This document shows positions 14,411 to 22,737 of a stretch of 35,539 bases of DNA, piece by piece. The DNA comes from Lachnospiraceae bacterium. Lineage in GTDB: Bacteria; Bacillota; Clostridia; Lachnospirales; Lachnospiraceae. The notes beneath the pieces are model-generated. The model had not been told where the DNA came from, made no database searches, and was given only the letters and a program-made list of their open reading frames with translations. The stretch spans positions 1 to 35,539 of the forward strand of contig JAFQBM010000058.1 of the NCBI GenBank assembly GCA_017399685.1, in the 5' to 3' direction. Position 1 is the stretch's first letter; each line of letters starts with the position of its first letter. A program made the position numbers and the translations under genes.

Positions 14411-14677
14411 GGAAGTACAATTTACAAGTATATACAAGGACGCAGATTAACGTTAGCGGCTCAGAAATTAGTAGAAACAAAGAAGCCTATTATAGAAATT
14501 GCCTATGAAGCACTGTAAAACTCACAATAGGCATTTACAGTAGCATTTAGCCAACTGTATCTGTGTACATCACAAATATATAGAAAAAATGGTGTATTTT
14601 ATCCGAAACAATCTAGAATTAACTACAAAAAATCGGTTGATAAAAGAAATACGTTCTTGTTTTTTACAAACATTTGA
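14411..14677 (+). pseudogene. Remnant of an AraC-family DNA-binding domain
   Basis: Read in one frame: YKYIQGRRLTLAAQKLVETKKP, IIEIAYEAL, then stop, NSQ, stop, AFTVAFSQLYLCTSQIYRKNG. This is the second helix-turn-helix of an AraC/XylS protein (compare GYDSQxAFTRAFKxxYGxTPxxYRK). Two in-frame stops (TAA at 14516-14518, TAG at 14528-14530) break the recognition helix region, and the first half of the protein is missing. Non-functional. Confidence 0.8.
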
Positions 14678-14702
14678 GTAGTAAAAATAGAATCGATTCA
14701 AG

Positions 14703-14731
14703 TTGTAAAATTACTTTCTGTATAGTAGAAT
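14703..14731 (+). promoter_or_regulatory. Candidate promoter of the GGDEF gene
   Basis: TTGTAA, 17 bp, TAGAAT. The predicted start is near 14738 with a leader of about 155 nt that includes motif B. Moderate match; other AT-rich boxes nearby could serve. Confidence 0.35.
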
Positions 14732-14800
14732 AATTATGTGTGATATAGTATGAATGTATATATGGGTTACATTAATAAATTAAGTTTGTGTCATATATTT

Positions 14801-14848
14801 GAAATAAGGCGACCGTAATCTCATTGGCTTTAGACCATGGGCGGTTCA
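14801..14848 (+). repeat. Leader motif B, upstream of the GGDEF gene
   Basis: Ungapped 39/48 match to motif A (13335-13382). It ends 44 bp before the start codon. In the frame that gives a coding-like match, a TGA lies directly at the left edge, so no ATG-initiated peptide can be formed here. That argues for an RNA/DNA element or a degraded duplicate. Confidence 0.7.
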
Positions 14849-14892
14849 ATGTATTGGGTAAGATTTGATTTGTTACAGGAGGAGGTTTAGAG

Positions 14893-16263
14893 ATGGAAAA
14901 ATTTAATCACGAGACGCCGGGATACGAACATTTTCCTGCCTATCTGGCGTTTCGGAGGTTCTTTGACAGCTATCTTTTAGAAAGAGATGATGAAAAGACA
15001 CTTTCTTTTATGGAAGATGATATTTGCAGTCTTAGAACCAGTGAAGATGGGGTTGCAGCTAATAAGGCAGAGTTTATGGAATTGTTACAGACAGAATTAG
15101 ATGTAATATCAGAATCGATAGGATATAAGGTCATTTCTGTTTATGGAAAGGAAATTGAAAAAAATATCTGGAATATACAGGCGGAAATGGAACTGACACT
15201 TCCGGATGGTAAAGATGAAAAAATAGTATACATAACACGTTTTACCGGATGTTTTAAATTATCCGAAAAAGGATTTGTAGTGACTTTAGCACATATGTCT
15301 AAAATTAGTGGAAGTCGGGATGAAAGAAACTTTTCACCATTAAAAGATATAAGAAGTAATGGTTCCATCGATAATGTGAAAGCAGAACAGATGATTTTTG
15401 ATATTATTAGTAAGTCAATGCCAGGTGGTATTATCATAGGTTATGCAGAGGTGGGATATCCTTTGTGTTTTGCAAACGATCGCTATCTGGAACTTTTAGG
15501 ATATTCATCTTATGAAGAATATTATAAGGCTGCAGATGGACTTGGTATCAGCCATATTCATCCGGATGATGTGGAGATGGTGAATCAGGAAATCATGTAC
15601 AGTTATAGTACCGATACGCAATTCGGAATCGAATACCGTATCCGAAATAAGGATGGACACTATATCCATGTTTATGATATAGGGAAAAAGATGATTACTC
15701 CGGATAACAAAGAAGTGATTATTTGTGTACTTTATGATATGACAGAAGATGCCAAGCTGAAAGAGATTTTGATAAATGAGTCCAGTTATGATGCACTTAC
15801 AGGTATTTATAATCGTGGTGGTGGTGTCCGGACCATAAAACATGGATTAAAATATGCGAATGCATATTCCTTTGCTTTTTTTGATATAGACAATTTGAAA
15901 CTACTGAATGATATATATAACCATGCGGCTGGCGATTATGCACTGAAATATTTTGCAGACTTACTTTTAAGACATTTTGATGACCGGACAGTGTTAGCCC
16001 GTTTTGGAGGAGACGAATTTGTTGCATTTTTTAAGGATAAGCTGGATAAAAAACGGATTGAGTCAACATTTTCCAGGTTAGAACAGGATTATTGCAGCTT
16101 TATTGAGCGAAACTATCCTGAAAGTCATTCTTCTGTTTCTATCGGCTGTGTAGTAGGAACGAAGAAATGTGCTTTTGATGAATTGTGTCGGACAGCAGAT
16201 GAATTGATGTATGATATTAAGAAGAATGGAAAAAAAGGATATAAAATTGTGGAATTAGAATAG
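14893..16263 (+). CDS. NTF2-like / PAS / GGDEF diguanylate cyclase
   Basis: 456 residues, no membrane spans or signal peptide. Residues about 15-140 look like an NTF2/SnoaL-type cone fold (FRRFFDSYLLERDDEKTLSFM start, repeated strands to TLAHMSKIS). Residues about 165-295 are a PAS domain (GGIIIGYAEVGYPLCFANDRYLELLGYSS, HIHPDDVEMV). Residues 298-456 are the GGDEF domain (SYDALTGIYNRGG, FFDIDNLKLLND, ARFGGDEFVAFF with GGDEF at 372-376). It should make c-di-GMP from GTP. The inhibitory I-site RxxD is absent (T and D at those places), so no classical product inhibition is expected. The start follows AGGAGGAGG. Confidence 0.9.
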   Translation: MEKFNHETPGYEHFPAYLAFRRFFDSYLLERDDEKTLSFMEDDICSLRTSEDGVAANKAEFMELLQTELDVISESIGYKVISVYGKEIEKNIWNIQAEMELTLPDGKDEKIVYITRFTGCFKLSEKGFVVTLAHMSKISGSRDERNFSPLKDIRSNGSIDNVKAEQMIFDIISKSMPGGIIIGYAEVGYPLCFANDRYLELLGYSSYEEYYKAADGLGISHIHPDDVEMVNQEIMYSYSTDTQFGIEYRIRNKDGHYIHVYDIGKKMITPDNKEVIICVLYDMTEDAKLKEILINESSYDALTGIYNRGGGVRTIKHGLKYANAYSFAFFDIDNLKLLNDIYNHAAGDYALKYFADLLLRHFDDRTVLARFGGDEFVAFFKDKLDKKRIESTFSRLEQDYCSFIERNYPESHSSVSIGCVVGTKKCAFDELCRTADELMYDIKKNGKKGYKIVELE

Positions 16264-16269
16264 TTTTGC

Positions 16270-16305
16270 CCCCAACCAAATCTTGCCTGACTTGGTTGGG
16301 GTTTT
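16270..16305 (+). terminator. Intrinsic terminator of the GGDEF gene
   Basis: CCCCAACCAA pairs perfectly with TTGGTTGGGG over a twelve-base loop, followed by TTTT. On the opposite strand the stem is not followed by T, so it serves the plus-strand gene better than the convergent carB. Confidence 0.85.
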
Positions 16306-16311
16306 CTCATT

Positions 16312-19300
16312 TTAAATTTCTGATATATTAATTACATTAAAATCTTTCATACCATTTTCCAGACTGGTAAGCAATGCATTGGCAGTATCCAGTGAGGTCA
16401 GACAGGTAATGCCTGTTTCAATGGCGTGTCTTCGGATTAAGAATCCGTCATGACTCTTATCAATTCCCTGATTTGGAATGTCGATGACCAAATCGATGTG
16501 ATGCTCTAAAATAAGATCCAGCAAGGTTGGAGATGGTTCTTCGATTTTGTGAATCGGATGTGCTAAAATTCCATGTTCCTTTAATACCTTGCAGGTACCA
16601 CTGGTAGAATAAATTTTATATCCCAATGCCTGGAATCTCCGGCCGATGTCAATGGCTTCCGTTTTATCTGCATCCTTTACGGTTAATACGATTTCTTTGT
16701 GTTTTGGAATATTGATTCCGGCACCTAAGAATGCTTTGTGAAGTGCTTTGTGGTAATTTTTACTAATTCCTAAACATTCTCCGGTGGATTTCATTTCCGG
16801 CCCTAAGCTGATTTCCGCACCACGAAGTTTTTCAAAGGAGAATACCGGCATTTTAATGGCAAAGTATTCTGAAGCTTTTTGCAAGCCCGGTTCATATCCT
16901 AAATCACGAATCTTACGTCCGGTAATTACTTCGGTGGCAAGGTCTACGATAGGAATACCGGTTACCTTACTGATGTATGGAACGGTTCTGGAAGAACGAG
17001 GATTTACTTCGATGACATAAACCTCATCTTCGCATACGATAAACTGAATGTTAATCAAACCGATGACATGTAAGGAACAAGCCAGCTTTTGGGTATAATC
17101 GATGATGACTTCCTGACTCTTCTTGGAAATACTCTTTGCCGGATAGACAGAAATACTGTCACCAGAGTGGATTCCGGCCCTTTCGATATGTTCCATAATT
17201 CCAGGTATTAAAATATCCTCGCCGTCACATACCGCATCCACTTCCACTTCTTTTCCCATCAAATATTTATCAATCAAAATGGGATGTTCCTGTTTATGCT
17301 GAGTAATGACATCCATAAATTCAATAATATCCTTATCGGAAATGGCAATCTGCATTCCGGCCCCACCAAGTACATAGGAAGGACGGATTAATACAGGGTA
17401 AGTCAGTTCCTGGGCAGCCTTCAATGCTTCTTTCTTGGTAAATACCGTAGTTCCCTGTGGTCTCGGAATACCACATTGTTCCAAAATGCCATCGAACAAT
17501 TCGCGGTCTTCTGCAGCATCTACATTTTCCGCACTGGTTCCCAATATGGTAACACCCATGTTTAAAAGGGCACTGGTAAGCTTAATGGCAGTCTGTCCAC
17601 CGAACTGCACCACAACCCCATCCGGCTGTTCCTGATTTACGATATTTTCCACGTCTTCCGGAGTCAATGGCTCGAAATAAAGTTTATCTGCAATATCGAA
17701 ATCCGTAGATACAGTTTCCGGATTATTATTTACAATGATGGTTTCATAGCCCATTTTCCTTAATGCCCATACACTGTGGACGGAACAATAGTCAAATTCA
17801 ATTCCTTGTCCGATACGGATAGGTCCGGAACCTAATACCATGACACGTTTTTTGGTCTTTTGGGCCTTGATTTCATTTACACTGTCATAGCAGGAATAGT
17901 AATATGGTGTGGTTGCCTCAAATTCTGCCCCGCAGGTATCTACCATCTTAAAGGCAGGAGCAATACCATATTCTTTTCTAAGCTGTTTTACCTCCTCTTC
18001 GGAAATTCCCTTTAACTGGGCAATGACACTGTCCGGAAATTCAAAACGTTTTGCCTTTAATAACAACCGGGCATCTAATTCTTTTTCTTTTATTTCGGTT
18101 TCTGTCTCTACCAAAGCAGCAATTTTGCTAAGGAACCATAAATCAATCTTGGTAATATCATGAATATGCTCTAGAGAAATCCCCTTTCTGATTGCTTCGG
18201 AAATCAGAAAGATACGGCGGTCATCCACCCGATGTAAATCTGTTTTAATCTGTTCTACGGAAAGTCCCTCGAAATCTTTATACAAAAGACTGTCAACGTG
18301 CTGTTCCAAGGAACGGATAGCCTTCATTAAGGCACCTTCAAAATTCGTGCAGATGCTCATAACTTCTCCGGTAGCCTTCATTTGTGTAGTAAGAGTTCGC
18401 TTGGCGTGAATAAATTTGTCAAAAGGAAGCCTTGGAATTTTAACGACACAATAATCAATGGTTGGTTCGAAGCTGGCATAAGTTTTTCCGGTAATGGCAT
18501 TTGGAATTTCATCTAAATGATAACCTAGTGCGATTTTGGCAGTCACCTTTGCGATAGGATACCCGGTAGCTTTCGAAGCCAAAGCAGAAGAACGGCTGAC
18601 ACGAGGATTTACCTCGATAACACAGTATTCAAAGGAATTTGGATTTAAGGCGAATTGCACATTACATCCTCCGGTGATATCAAGTTCCGTAATGATATTT
18701 AAGGCAGAGGTACGAAGCATCTGGTATTCCTTGTCGCTTAAAGTCTGGGAAGGTGCCACTACGATGGAATCTCCGGTATGAACCCCTACCGGGTCCAGAT
18801 TTTCCATGTTACAAACTGTAATACAGGTACCATTGGCATCCCTCATTACTTCATATTCGATTTCCTTCCAGCCGGCGATACAACGTTCCACCAATACCTG
18901 GCCTACACGGCTTAAACGAAGACCATTTTCCAGAATCTCCAGGAACTGTTCTTCATTTTCTGCAATACCACCACCGGAACCTCCAAGGGTATAAGCAGGA
19001 CGAAGCACCACTGGATAACCAATCTTTTCCACGAAAGCCAGACCTTCGCTGATGGTATTTACAACCAGCGAAGGGGCAATAGGTTCTCCGATTTTTTCCA
19101 TGGTATTTTTAAATTCCTGACGGTCTTCTGCTTTTTTAATGGTAAGAGAGGAAGTACCGATTAACTTTACATTGTGTTCTTCTAAGAATCCATTCTCATC
19201 CAGTGCCATGGCAATGTTAAGGGCCACCTGACCACCTAAGGTAGGAAGAATGCTGTCGGGCTGTTCTTTTAAAATGATTTTTTCCAATACTTCTACGGTT

Positions 19301-19506
19301 AAGGGTTCAATGTATACTTTATCCGCAATATTTTTATCTGTCATGATGGTAGCCGGATTCGAATTTACCAATACAACTTCAATTCCTTCTTCCTTTAAGG
19401 AGCGGCAGGCCTGGGTTCCTGCGTAATCGAACTCCGCAGCCTGACCGATGACGATTGGACCGGAACCGATGACTAATACTTTTTTTATCTCATTCTTACG
19501 TGGCAT
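16312..19506 (-). CDS. carB: Carbamoyl-phosphate synthase large subunit
   Basis: 1064 residues, the usual length. It makes carbamoyl phosphate from bicarbonate, 2 ATP and ammonia channelled from CarA, for pyrimidine and arginine synthesis. The tandem architecture is complete: first carboxyphosphate half with ATP-grasp (VLRPAYTLGGSGGG near 170), an oligomerisation segment about 400-550, a second half opening KKRVMVLGSGPIRIGQGIEFDYC with its own ATP-grasp (LIRPSYVLGGAGMQ near 715), and a C-terminal MGS-like allosteric domain (about 930-1064) where UMP and ornithine act in homologues. The start overlaps the carA stop as TAATG. Confidence 0.98.
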   Translation of the reverse strand: MPRKNEIKKVLVIGSGPIVIGQAAEFDYAGTQACRSLKEEGIEVVLVNSNPATIMTDKNIADKVYIEPLTVEVLEKIILKEQPDSILPTLGGQVALNIAMALDENGFLEEHNVKLIGTSSLTIKKAEDRQEFKNTMEKIGEPIAPSLVVNTISEGLAFVEKIGYPVVLRPAYTLGGSGGGIAENEEQFLEILENGLRLSRVGQVLVERCIAGWKEIEYEVMRDANGTCITVCNMENLDPVGVHTGDSIVVAPSQTLSDKEYQMLRTSALNIITELDITGGCNVQFALNPNSFEYCVIEVNPRVSRSSALASKATGYPIAKVTAKIALGYHLDEIPNAITGKTYASFEPTIDYCVVKIPRLPFDKFIHAKRTLTTQMKATGEVMSICTNFEGALMKAIRSLEQHVDSLLYKDFEGLSVEQIKTDLHRVDDRRIFLISEAIRKGISLEHIHDITKIDLWFLSKIAALVETETEIKEKELDARLLLKAKRFEFPDSVIAQLKGISEEEVKQLRKEYGIAPAFKMVDTCGAEFEATTPYYYSCYDSVNEIKAQKTKKRVMVLGSGPIRIGQGIEFDYCSVHSVWALRKMGYETIIVNNNPETVSTDFDIADKLYFEPLTPEDVENIVNQEQPDGVVVQFGGQTAIKLTSALLNMGVTILGTSAENVDAAEDRELFDGILEQCGIPRPQGTTVFTKKEALKAAQELTYPVLIRPSYVLGGAGMQIAISDKDIIEFMDVITQHKQEHPILIDKYLMGKEVEVDAVCDGEDILIPGIMEHIERAGIHSGDSISVYPAKSISKKSQEVIIDYTQKLACSLHVIGLINIQFIVCEDEVYVIEVNPRSSRTVPYISKVTGIPIVDLATEVITGRKIRDLGYEPGLQKASEYFAIKMPVFSFEKLRGAEISLGPEMKSTGECLGISKNYHKALHKAFLGAGINIPKHKEIVLTVKDADKTEAIDIGRRFQALGYKIYSTSGTCKVLKEHGILAHPIHKIEEPSPTLLDLILEHHIDLVIDIPNQGIDKSHDGFLIRRHAIETGITCLTSLDTANALLTSLENGMKDFNVINISEI

Positions 19507-20591
19507 TACGTATCCACCTCCATCATTTTCATAAATTCATCAAATAAAAATCCACAATCCAGAGGGCCCGCACAGGCTTCCGGATGGAATTGTACCGTAA
19601 ATATCTTTTTCTTCTTATAACGAACCCCTTCACAGGTTTTGTCATTTACATTAAGGAAGAGAGGGTCTGCGATTCCTTCCGGTAAACTGTCGGTTTCTAC
19701 CACATAACCGTGGTTCTGGGTAGAAATATAAACCTTTCCGGTTTCTAAATTTTTCACCGGATGATTTGCACCACGATGCCCATACTTCATTTTCTGGGTA
19801 TTGGCGCCATTTGCCAGTGCCATCATCTGATGTCCAAGACAAATCGCAAAAATAGGAACTTCTGAATCATATAACTTTTTGATTTCTTCGATAATGTCCT
19901 GACATTCCTTTGGGTCACCGGGGCCATTGCTTAACATAATGCCATCGGGATTATCTTTTAGAATTTCCTCTGCCTTGGTGGCAGCAGGATATACGGTAAC
20001 GTCCATTCCCCGTTTCGTCAAACAACGGACAATGCTGTGTTTGGTTCCTAAATCAAGAAGTGCAACTTTTTTAGAGGTTCCTTCTTTTTCACTGGGATAT
20101 AATGTTTTCTCTTTGCAGGAAACCGTTTTAATGGCATCTTTTACACGATAAGCTTTTAACTGCTTTAATACTTCCTCTAAATCATAATTTTCATTGGTGG
20201 TAATCAGACCGTTCATGGTACCTTTTTCACGAAGGATTTTCGTCAATGCTCTGGTATCAATTCCCTGAATACCAGGAATATCCTGTTCTTTTAAGAACTG
20301 GTGGGTGGAAACATCGCACCGGAAATTACTAGGTAACTTTGCCATTTCACGAACAATAAAACCGGAAACCCAGGATTTATCGCTTTCCATGTCTTCGTAA
20401 CAAATACCGTAATTACCAATTAAGGGATAAGTCATCACTACGGCCTGTCCTGCATAGGAGGGGTCCGTCAGTACCTCTAAATATCCGGTCATAGATGTAT
20501 TAAACACAATTTCACTGATGCTATCTTTTGTGGAACCAATACTTTCTCCGGAAAATATCTGTCCGTCTTCTAAAATCAGAAACGCTTTCAT
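19506..20591 (-). CDS. carA: Carbamoyl-phosphate synthase small subunit
   Basis: 361 residues. It hydrolyses glutamine and passes ammonia to CarB. The N-terminal CarA domain (1-150) is followed by a class I glutamine amidotransferase with the triad C251 (FAICLGHQ), H336 and E338 (VQFHPEA). SNGPGDP at 221-227 is the oxyanion strand. The minus-strand start follows AAAGGAG. Co-transcribed with carB through a one-base overlap. It lies about 320 bases behind an attenuator-like terminator and is divergent from pyrG, a second glutamine-using pyrimidine enzyme. Confidence 0.98.
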   Translation of the reverse strand: MKAFLILEDGQIFSGESIGSTKDSISEIVFNTSMTGYLEVLTDPSYAGQAVVMTYPLIGNYGICYEDMESDKSWVSGFIVREMAKLPSNFRCDVSTHQFLKEQDIPGIQGIDTRALTKILREKGTMNGLITTNENYDLEEVLKQLKAYRVKDAIKTVSCKEKTLYPSEKEGTSKKVALLDLGTKHSIVRCLTKRGMDVTVYPAATKAEEILKDNPDGIMLSNGPGDPKECQDIIEEIKKLYDSEVPIFAICLGHQMMALANGANTQKMKYGHRGANHPVKNLETGKVYISTQNHGYVVETDSLPEGIADPLFLNVNDKTCEGVRYKKKKIFTVQFHPEACAGPLDCGFLFDEFMKMMEVDT

Positions 20592-20676
20592 TTATCTATT
20601 CTCCTTTCGTAAACGAATCGTTATACTAGGTAATTCGAAAAAAAGCACCTGCTCATGTATTTGTTTTTTGAATCAC
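20592..20676 (-). repeat. Decayed copy of the 144-bp intergenic element
   Basis: On the minus strand 20643-20676 reads GTGATTCAAAAAACAAATAC... and continues to AGCAGGTGCTT, a match to the left end of the element at 24788-24931 with one two-base gap and one substitution. The right terminal word GATTCGTTT is also recognisable near 20612-20620, but the core is deleted. It lies between the attenuator and the carA ribosome site. Confidence 0.6.
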
Positions 20677-20857
20677 GTAAGATAAGTTTTCATTTGTTTC
20701 GCAGTCTTATAAAAAAGGATACGGATGAACAAAACATGTCTTGCAAAGCTGCAGGTTATTTGTAGTTTGTGCAAAGTCTTCGATTTTTAACTATTCTTTG
20801 TTTCATAAATGAAAGTTGAACGCTATAGATATTACTTTCGTAACCTTGAAATTGCAT

Positions 20858-20911
20858 TTACAACAAAAAAAAGGCACTTTGGACGTAAATCCAAAGCGCC
20901 TTTGCTTTCAT
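20858..20911 (-). CDS. Possible 17-residue leader peptide across the car attenuator
   Basis: An ATG at the very start of the predicted car transcript opens a frame that reads MKAKALWIYVQSAFFLL and stops at the TAA directly after the U-run. It spans the whole terminator stem. This geometry recalls the pyrBI leader of enterobacteria, where a ribosome close behind RNA polymerase prevents the terminator from forming. There is no room for a ribosome site, so initiation would have to be leaderless. Speculative. Confidence 0.25.
   Translation of the reverse strand: MKAKALWIYVQSAFFLL
20864..20902 (-). terminator. Attenuator terminator in the car leader
   Basis: On the minus strand AAGGCGCTTTGGA pairs with TCCAAAGTGCCTT (one G-U) around a six-base loop, followed by eight U. 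It starts only about 10 nt after the predicted transcription start and no minus-strand gene lies upstream, so its only evident job is to control read-through into carAB. Pyrimidine-controlled attenuation is the obvious hypothesis; I see no clear PyrR-type site. Confidence 0.85.
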
Positions 20912-20918
20912 CACACTA

Positions 20919-20946
20919 ATGATACACTATAAAAAATTTTTGTCAA
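20919..20946 (-). promoter_or_regulatory. carAB promoter
   Basis: On the minus strand TTGACA (20941-20946), 16 bp, TATCAT (20919-20924). The -35 is consensus. The predicted start is near 20911-20913. It is back-to-back with the pyrG promoter, 14 bp between their -35 boxes. Confidence 0.7.
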
Positions 20947-20959
20947 GTATAAAAATATC

Positions 20960-20988
20960 TTTACAAAACAAAAGAAAATAGTTATAAT
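20960..20988 (+). promoter_or_regulatory. pyrG promoter
   Basis: TTTACA, 17 bp, TATAAT, a strong match. The predicted start is near 20995, giving a leader of about 113 nt before pyrG. The start region is A/T-rich and lacks the GGG run used for CTP sensing in Bacillus subtilis pyrG. Confidence 0.75.
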
Positions 20989-21012
20989 ACCAAATATATA
21001 TTGATTGACGAA

Positions 21013-21058
21013 GGTGTCAAATAGATTTGCGTGAGCAGGTCTATTTGACGCCTTTTTT
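21013..21058 (+). terminator. Attenuator terminator in the pyrG leader
   Basis: GGTGTCAAATAGAT pairs with GTCTATTTGACGCC (G-U tolerated), with an inner TGC-GTGA-GCA hairpin, followed by TTTTTT. It lies between promoter and gene. A smaller competing hairpin TTGAC/GTCAA (21005-21020) uses the terminator's 5' arm and could act as an anti-terminator. The signal sensed is unknown but CTP or UTP is likely from the gene's role. Confidence 0.85.
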
Positions 21059-21107
21059 AATAGGAAATTACAACGCATGACATACGAAGGATTTGGAGGC
21101 AAAAGGG

Positions 21108-22706
21108 ATGGTAAAGTATGTATTTGTAACCGGAGGCGTGGTATCCGGTCTGGGAAAAGGAATCACAGCAGCATCATTGGGAAGGTTACTAAAAGCCAGA
21201 GGCTATCATGTAACCATGCAGAAGTTTGACCCTTACATTAATGTAGATCCTGGAACCATGAATCCGATTCAGCATGGAGAAGTATTTGTAACGGATGACG
21301 GAACAGAGACTGATTTGGATTTGGGACATTATGAAAGGTTTATCAATGAGAATCTGGATCAAAATTCCAACGTAACCACTGGTAAAATCTACTGGTCCGT
21401 ATTAAACAAAGAAAGACATGGAGATTACGGTGGAGGAACGGTTCAGGTAATTCCTCATATTACCAATGAAATCAAAGACCGTTTTTATAAAGCAAAATCC
21501 GAAGAGGAAGAAACCATTTCCATCATCGAAGTGGGAGGAACCGTAGGAGATATTGAAAGCCAGCCTTTCTTAGAAGCCATAAGACAGTTTCAGGCAGAGG
21601 TAGGAAGGGAAAATGCTATTTTAATTCATGTATCCTTGATTCCTTATTTAAAGGCTTCCGGGGAAATGAAAACGAAGCCAACCCAGATGAGCGTAAAAGA
21701 ATTACAAAGTATGGGTATCTGGCCGGATATCATCGTTTGCAGGTCTGACTATCCTTTGGACGAGCAGATAAAAGGAAAAATTGCATTGTTCTGTAATGTA
21801 AAGAAGGAACATGTAATGCAGAACTTAGATGCCTCTTCCTTATATGAAGTTCCATTGTTAATGGAAGAAGAAAAATTGGCTCAGGCAACCTGTGAATGTC
21901 TTCGTATTCCTTGTCCGGAGCCGGATTTGTCGAAATGGAAGGATATGATATATGCCATTCAGCACACTACTTCTAAAGTAAAGATTGCCATTGTGGGAAA
22001 ATATGTGGCACTTCACGATGCCTATTTAAGTGTAGTAGAAGCTTTAAAACATGGCGGAATTGCCAATAAGGCAGAAGTAGAAATTACTTGGGTGGATTCA
22101 GAAGAAATCAATGCAGAAAATGTGGAAAACGTATTTAAAGGAATTCATGGAATTATTGTACCGGGCGGCTTTGGAATCCGTGGAACAGAAGGAAAAATCC
22201 TTGCCATTCAATATGCAAGAATGAAAAATGTCCCATTTTTAGGAATATGTCTTGGTATGCAGCTTGCAATCGTAGAATATGCTAGAAACGTAATGGGACT
22301 TAAAGATGCCGCAAGCATAGAATTAGAACCAGACACGAAAAATCCTGTGATTGCATTGATGCCGGACCAGAATGGAGTTTCAGATATCGGAGGAACCCTT
22401 AGATTAGGAGCTTATCCTTGTGTATTAAAAGAAGGTTCCCTGGCGGAACAATTATATGGTACGAAAGAAATATCCGAACGGCACAGACATCGATATGAAG
22501 TAAACAATGATTATAGAGAAGCCCTTACGGAGGCAGGCTTAACGTTATCCGGGATATCACCGGATGGAAAAATCGTAGAAATGATAGAAATTTCAAAACA
22601 TCCTTACTTCATAGCAACCCAGGCACACCCGGAATTTAAGTCAAGACCAGACCAGGCACATCCGTTATTTAAAGGACTGGTGGAAGCAGCAATAACGAAA
22701 GAATAA
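21108..22706 (+). CDS. pyrG: CTP synthase
   Basis: 532 residues, standard length. It converts UTP to CTP with ATP and glutamine. The synthase domain opens [28 protein letters not shown] with the P-loop-like lysine at 18 and K40 in [15 protein letters not shown]. The glutamine amidotransferase domain has C381 (FLGICLGMQ), H507 and E509 ([10 protein letters not shown]). I choose the ATG at 21108, with GGAGG nine bases ahead; the TTG at 21093 would lie on top of that ribosome site. It heads an operon with glnA (31-bp gap) and the ANTAR gene. Confidence 0.97.
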   Translation: MVKYVFVTGGVVSGLGKGITAASLGRLLKARGYHVTMQKFDPYINVDPGTMNPIQHGEVFVTDDGTETDLDLGHYERFINENLDQNSNVTTGKIYWSVLNKERHGDYGGGTVQVIPHITNEIKDRFYKAKSEEEETISIIEVGGTVGDIESQPFLEAIRQFQAEVGRENAILIHVSLIPYLKASGEMKTKPTQMSVKELQSMGIWPDIIVCRSDYPLDEQIKGKIALFCNVKKEHVMQNLDASSLYEVPLLMEEEKLAQATCECLRIPCPEPDLSKWKDMIYAIQHTTSKVKIAIVGKYVALHDAYLSVVEALKHGGIANKAEVEITWVDSEEINAENVENVFKGIHGIIVPGGFGIRGTEGKILAIQYARMKNVPFLGICLGMQLAIVEYARNVMGLKDAASIELEPDTKNPVIALMPDQNGVSDIGGTLRLGAYPCVLKEGSLAEQLYGTKEISERHRHRYEVNNDYREALTEAGLTLSGISPDGKIVEMIEISKHPYFIATQAHPEFKSRPDQAHPLFKGLVEAAITKE

Positions 22707-22737
22707 GAAAACATATAAAGGAGATAATAGAAGGAAG

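Larger units (their letters stand above)
14344..14892. other. Gene-poor region before the diguanylate cyclase
   Basis: 549 bp without an intact gene. It contains the dead AraC remnant (14411-14677), a candidate promoter (14703-14731), leader motif B (14801-14848) and the AGGAGGAGG ribosome site of the next gene. Confidence 0.6.
20592..21107. other. Divergent carA / pyrG control region
   Basis: 516 bp with no full gene. From the carA side it holds a decayed copy of the intergenic repeat (about 20592-20676), a 187-bp AT-rich stretch with nothing clear, then a minus-strand terminator (20864-20902), a minus-strand promoter (20919-20946), a plus-strand promoter (20960-20988) and a plus-strand terminator (21013-21058). 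Each promoter is thus followed by its own terminator before the first gene. Confidence 0.75.

Noticed and set aside
14457-14677. A functional small AraC-type regulator
   Set aside because: Two in-frame stops within the recognition-helix region and no N-terminal part.
21005-21052. ANTAR target hairpins or B. subtilis-type CTP-sensing leader at pyrG
   Set aside because: The loop of the small hairpin is GAAGGT, lacking the A1/G4 hexaloop pattern, and the predicted transcript start has no GGG run. Plain attenuation is all that can be supported.
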